Part shown: positions 4,981 through 7,917 of the stretch, piece by piece | How positions within the stretch are numbered: position 1 is the first letter of the stretch | How the letters are laid out: every line of letters begins with the position of its first letter | Assembly (NCBI GenBank): GCA_002509665.1 | Contig: DADN01000205.1 | Span: 3,553-11,469, forward strand | Length of the DNA: 7,917 bases | Source of the DNA: Methanobacterium sp. UBA8 | Lineage (GTDB): Archaea > Methanobacteriota > Methanobacteria > Methanobacteriales > Methanobacteriaceae | Direction of reading: 5' to 3' | Made by a program: the position numbers and the translations under genes | The notes under the pieces: model-generated | Seen by the model: only the letters and a program-made list of their open reading frames with translations | Database searches by the model: none | What the model was told of the DNA's origin: nothing

Positions 4981-6957
4981 TTGGCGGAATATGCAGAAAA
5001 ATCCCCATCTAAACAAGTAAACGAAGAAAAAAACGGTAAACAGTTAACAATTGCACTTGCAGGAAATGCTAATGTTGGTAAAAGTGTTATTTTCAATGAT
5101 CTTACAGGTTCCAACCAGATTATAGGGAACTGGCCTGGAAAAACAATTGAAAGAGCTGAAGGTAAGCTTCATTTTGAAGATTATGACATCAATGTAATTG
5201 ATTTACCCGGAATATATTCTTTTTCTACATATTCACTGGAAGAAATTGTATCAAGAGAATATATTGCATTTGAAAAGCCGGACGTTGTTATTAATGTTGT
5301 TGATGCTGCTGTTTTAGAACGAAATCTATTTTTTACCATGCAGCTTGTGGAAATGGAAGTTCCTATGGTTGTTTGTGTTAATCAGGTGGATATAGCTAAA
5401 CAAAAAGGTATTGTTATTGATACTGAAAAACTGCAGGCAGCATTAGGGGTACCGGTTGTGGCTACTGTAGCTGTAAGGGGAGAAGGGTTACATGAACTTA
5501 TGGAAATAGCCACTGAAATAGCAGAAAAGAAAGGAGATAAATTTGCTGCACTGGAATATGGTAGTGAAGTAGAAAATAGAATAAAGAAATTAACCGATTT
5601 AATTCAGTCTAAAAATCTTAATTTAGGGTATCCCTCCCGTTGGGTGGCTATAAAATTAATAGAAAACGATCCAGAAATCCAGAAATTGGTAAGATCCAAA
5701 TCTGAAGAGGTTGTTAATTTAGCATATACTCTAGCAAAGGAAATAGAAGATATTCATAAAGAACCTTCTTTTTCAGTTATTGCATCTGAAAGATATTCTC
5801 TTGCAAATAGGATTGCAGAAGGAGCTCAGATACAGACTGAAATAAAAATTACATTATCAGAGAAACTGGATAGGATATTTACACATAGATTCTATGGTTA
5901 TATTACTTCTGCTCTAGTAATAGGGGGGCTGCTTCTATGGACATTTGTGGTTGGGAATTTCTTTTCAGGTCTTCTTTCAGATGCTTTTAGCTTCTTCCAA
6001 CCAGTAGATCCGGCAGTTAGTGGAAGTTTAGTAAGTGTTCTATGGAACGGTGCATTTGGAGGAATTGTAGCCGGAGTTACACTTGTTATACCATTTGTAA
6101 TTCCATTTTATATAATGCTCAGTCTAATTGAAAATTCAGGAATACTAACAAGAGTCGCATTCATGATGGATACCATGATGCATAAGATAGGGCTGCACGG
6201 AAAGGCACTTATTCCCATGATCCTTGGTTATGGGTGTAATGTTCCAGCTATTGACCAGACCCGTATCCTGGAAACAAGACGTGAAAGACTGCTTGCTTCA
6301 TTTGCCATTACATTTGCACCGTGTGCCGCAAGAACAATTATAGTTCTTGGCCTTGTAGCGGTTTTTGTCAATGTATGGTGGGCTATTGCACTTTACGCCA
6401 TTGACATTGCAGTTATATTTATAATGGGCAGAATTGCTTTGAAAGTGGTTCCTGGGGAGTCAACAGGACTAATAATGGAAATACATTCATTTAAAACACC
6501 ATCCATATCAACTGCGCTCAAGCAGACATGGACCCGGACTAAATCACTGATTTATCTGGTACTTCCAATATATGTTATTGCCAGCGCGATTATACAAGCA
6601 CTGTATGTTCTCGGTGTTTTAGGACCTATAAATGCTGCTTTAACACCTATTACTGTTATGTGGTTAGGTCTTCCAGCAATTTCCGGTATTCTCCTGATAT
6701 TTGGTATTGTTAGAAAAGAATTCGTTCTTTTAATGCTGGTGACTTTGGTTGGCCCGAATCTAGGTGCCTTTCTAACACCGGTTCAATTCATAGTGCTGGC
6801 CCTTGTATCCATGCTGTTTATCCCGTGCCTGTCTACCATTACAATACTTATTCGTGAGTTTGGATGGAAGGCTGCCACATATATATCTGCAGCTAACCTT
6901 GTTACTGCCATAGTCATTGGAGGAGTAGCGTTTAGATTACTTTCTTTAGTATTCTAA
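4981..6957 (+). CDS. feoB: Ferrous iron transporter FeoB (658 aa)
   Basis: This is a membrane GTPase-linked Fe(II) importer. The TTG at 4981 is chosen for the GGGGTG six bases upstream. The N-terminal G-domain shows G1 (GNANVGKS, residues 28-35), the G2 region ([13 protein letters not shown]), G3 (DLPG, 74-77), G4 (NQVD, 134-137) and G5-like AVRGEG (164-169), followed by a helical guanine-dissociation-inhibitor region to about residue 300. The membrane domain (about 305-655) has the first Gate core ([35 protein letters not shown], Cys419) and a second core reading FAPCAART (Cys448) instead of the common PFxSCSARLP. A late conserved cysteine lies in FIPCLSTI (Cys615). Length fits the shorter archaeal FeoB proteins. 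It is co-transcribed with the DtxR-FeoA gene (2-base gap), so it is almost certainly repressed when iron is plentiful. No separate feoA or feoC is visible. Confidence 0.96.
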   Translation: MAEYAEKSPSKQVNEEKNGKQLTIALAGNANVGKSVIFNDLTGSNQIIGNWPGKTIERAEGKLHFEDYDINVIDLPGIYSFSTYSLEEIVSREYIAFEKPDVVINVVDAAVLERNLFFTMQLVEMEVPMVVCVNQVDIAKQKGIVIDTEKLQAALGVPVVATVAVRGEGLHELMEIATEIAEKKGDKFAALEYGSEVENRIKKLTDLIQSKNLNLGYPSRWVAIKLIENDPEIQKLVRSKSEEVVNLAYTLAKEIEDIHKEPSFSVIASERYSLANRIAEGAQIQTEIKITLSEKLDRIFTHRFYGYITSALVIGGLLLWTFVVGNFFSGLLSDAFSFFQPVDPAVSGSLVSVLWNGAFGGIVAGVTLVIPFVIPFYIMLSLIENSGILTRVAFMMDTMMHKIGLHGKALIPMILGYGCNVPAIDQTRILETRRERLLASFAITFAPCAARTIIVLGLVAVFVNVWWAIALYAIDIAVIFIMGRIALKVVPGESTGLIMEIHSFKTPSISTALKQTWTRTKSLIYLVLPIYVIASAIIQALYVLGVLGPINAALTPITVMWLGLPAISGILLIFGIVRKEFVLLMLVTLVGPNLGAFLTPVQFIVLALVSMLFIPCLSTITILIREFGWKAATYISAANLVTAIVIGGVAFRLLSLVF

Positions 6958-6960
6958 ACC

Positions 6961-7003
6961 AATTTTAATTTTAATTTAATTTCACCCTAATTACAAAAGT
7001 AAT
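6961..7003 (+). terminator. T-rich tract and small hairpin after feoB
   Basis: Right after the feoB stop comes a T-rich run (TTTTAATTTTAATTTAATTT, about 6963-6982), the usual archaeal termination signal. It is followed by ATTAC (6990-6994) and GTAAT (6999-7003), a 5-bp stem with an AAAA loop. Confidence 0.45.
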
Positions 7004-7053
7004 ACTAAGCCTCTGATGGTAAAAATACTGATTTGGGTGTAATTTTGGAATAA

Positions 7054-7066
7054 ATACTTTAAGTAT
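7054..7066. promoter_or_regulatory. Inverted repeat ATACTT-T-AAGTAT upstream of the last gene
   Basis: Perfect 6-bp arms flank one T, about 35 bases before the ATG at 7101. It overlaps the only TATA-like stretch nearby (TTTAAGTATA, 7058-7067), so it may be part of a promoter or an operator. The match to an archaeal TATA box is poor. Confidence 0.3.
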
Positions 7067-7100
7067 AGTAAGTTAATGTTAATTCTATGGTGAATAAAAA

Positions 7101-7862
7101 ATGAAATGGTTATTAATTGCATTAAGTATTATAGCTCTTATTATAGGTTATTCTTATGTCATAGTTTCAAATGGCCCTATTGAACCTTTGGGAAGGCTTT
7201 CATTTGTTAAACTAGCCAATCCAGATATGTATCCTGGACACCCTGATTCTGAACTTCTGGTAAAATATGCAGAAGAGAGGGGATCCAAATGTGCACTGGT
7301 AGTACATTTTACTGGAAGTTCCAACTACCGCAGCTACAACGATAGCGGTGTATATATTATAGAAGTAGGTTTCATTGACACTCAGGGCAGTGGTTCAGTC
7401 AATATGAGTCAAGTTAATATTCTGGATTCTCTTAAAGTGGCATTATTTGGTATCCCTGATGGTAGATATAAATACATGTCTGATGGAAATGTCTATAACA
7501 CTTATGACGAGATGATGGCTCATGTTAACGAACTGGCCAAAGAACATGGCCAGGAAGGCCCACTTCCACTGGTATGGCATGGAACTGTCAGACAGGACAA
7601 TCCGATTATAGATCAAGGTTGTGGATTCCCACTGTATTTCCAGATATTAACAAGAACATATGGAATAATTCCAGCATACATATATACAATTAAAGGAATG
7701 ATTTTCCCTTACTTTAACAACCCCTACCGGGATTTTGAGTTAAAAAATTATGCAACTCTGCAATCCTATTATGATCAGGGATTATTAAATGAAAACTACA
7801 AAACAGTTAATGACAGTTACCAGTACAATATATACAAAAATAATCAGAACAACTATGATTAA
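7101..7862 (+). CDS. Membrane-anchored or secreted protein of unknown function (253 aa)
   Basis: I do not recognise this family. The ATG is supported by GGTGA (7089-7093) seven bases upstream. Residues 3-22 ([20 protein letters not shown]) form a single hydrophobic segment after a short basic start, a signal peptide or N-terminal anchor, so the rest is likely outside the membrane. The body is a mixed globular sequence with only two cysteines (C64, C174), possibly a disulfide pair. Distinct stretches include [42 protein letters not shown] and [19 protein letters not shown]. The last 25 residues or so are rich in Asn and Tyr and look disordered. No known catalytic motif is evident. It follows feoB by 143 bases with a T-rich end between, so it probably has its own transcript; a role in iron uptake is not supported by anything in its sequence. 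Confidence 0.8.
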   Translation: MKWLLIALSIIALIIGYSYVIVSNGPIEPLGRLSFVKLANPDMYPGHPDSELLVKYAEERGSKCALVVHFTGSSNYRSYNDSGVYIIEVGFIDTQGSGSVNMSQVNILDSLKVALFGIPDGRYKYMSDGNVYNTYDEMMAHVNELAKEHGQEGPLPLVWHGTVRQDNPIIDQGCGFPLYFQILTRTYGIIPAYIYTIKGMIFPYFNNPYRDFELKNYATLQSYYDQGLLNENYKTVNDSYQYNIYKNNQNNYD

Positions 7863-7881
7863 TTAATTATTTTCTTTATTT
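7863..7881 (+). terminator. T-rich tract after the last gene
   Basis: The stop codon is followed at once by TTAATTATTTTCTTTATTT, a dense T-tract of the archaeal terminator kind. No further gene is visible before the window ends. Confidence 0.4.
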
Positions 7882-7917
7882 TAGGTTGATTAATCATTAA
7901 GGGGATTTCTTATTTTT

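Noticed and set aside
7880..7900. TTTTAGGTTGATTAATC near the right edge, resembling a DtxR half-site
   Set aside because: The second half-site is missing and no downstream gene is visible in the window to which it could belong.

Overview
The window reads as AT-rich archaeal DNA, most likely from a methanogen of the Methanobacteriales (Methanobacterium-like). This is inferred from archaeal-style promoters (A-rich BRE followed by TTTATATA-type TATA boxes), Shine-Dalgarno sites of the GGTG/GGAGG type, T-rich gene ends without classic terminators, TTG start codons, and gene types familiar from methanogens. The genus is not proven by anything visible here.

Layout: (1) The left edge holds the C-terminal part of a type II-like cation P-type ATPase, followed by a 115-residue membrane protein with a strong ribosome site and a TTG start. 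(2) A short convergent gap separates these from two minus-strand genes: a four-pass membrane protein with a basic, internally repeated tail, and 49 bases downstream of it a short GMC-type FAD oxidoreductase carrying a four-cysteine cluster. (3) An intergenic region of about 850 bases follows, with no convincing protein gene. It is not featureless. It holds two, perhaps three, related units, each a TATA box followed 41-46 bases later by a GC-rich hairpin. Two of them share the same promoter sequence, the same predicted transcript start (GACCATA) and the same stem, including a compensatory base-pair change. These look like a tandem pair of small structured RNAs, or at least a duplicated structured element. 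(4) A tight iron operon comes next: a DtxR-type repressor fused to a FeoA-like domain, then feoB two bases after its stop. Its control region has a TATA box, a 14-bp palindrome and a DtxR-box-like inverted repeat that overlaps the ribosome site and start codon. (5) The right edge holds one membrane-anchored or secreted protein that I do not recognise.

How the genes work together: the DtxR-FeoA protein probably senses Fe(II) and represses its own operon, while FeoB imports Fe(II). No separate feoA is present in the window, so the fused C-terminal domain may serve as a link between sensing and transport. The P-type ATPase and GMC genes show no sequence evidence of belonging to the iron unit. 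The hairpin units lie directly upstream of the iron operon and point the same way, which makes a regulatory link possible but undemonstrated. No rRNA, tRNA, CRISPR array, transposase or integrase was seen.
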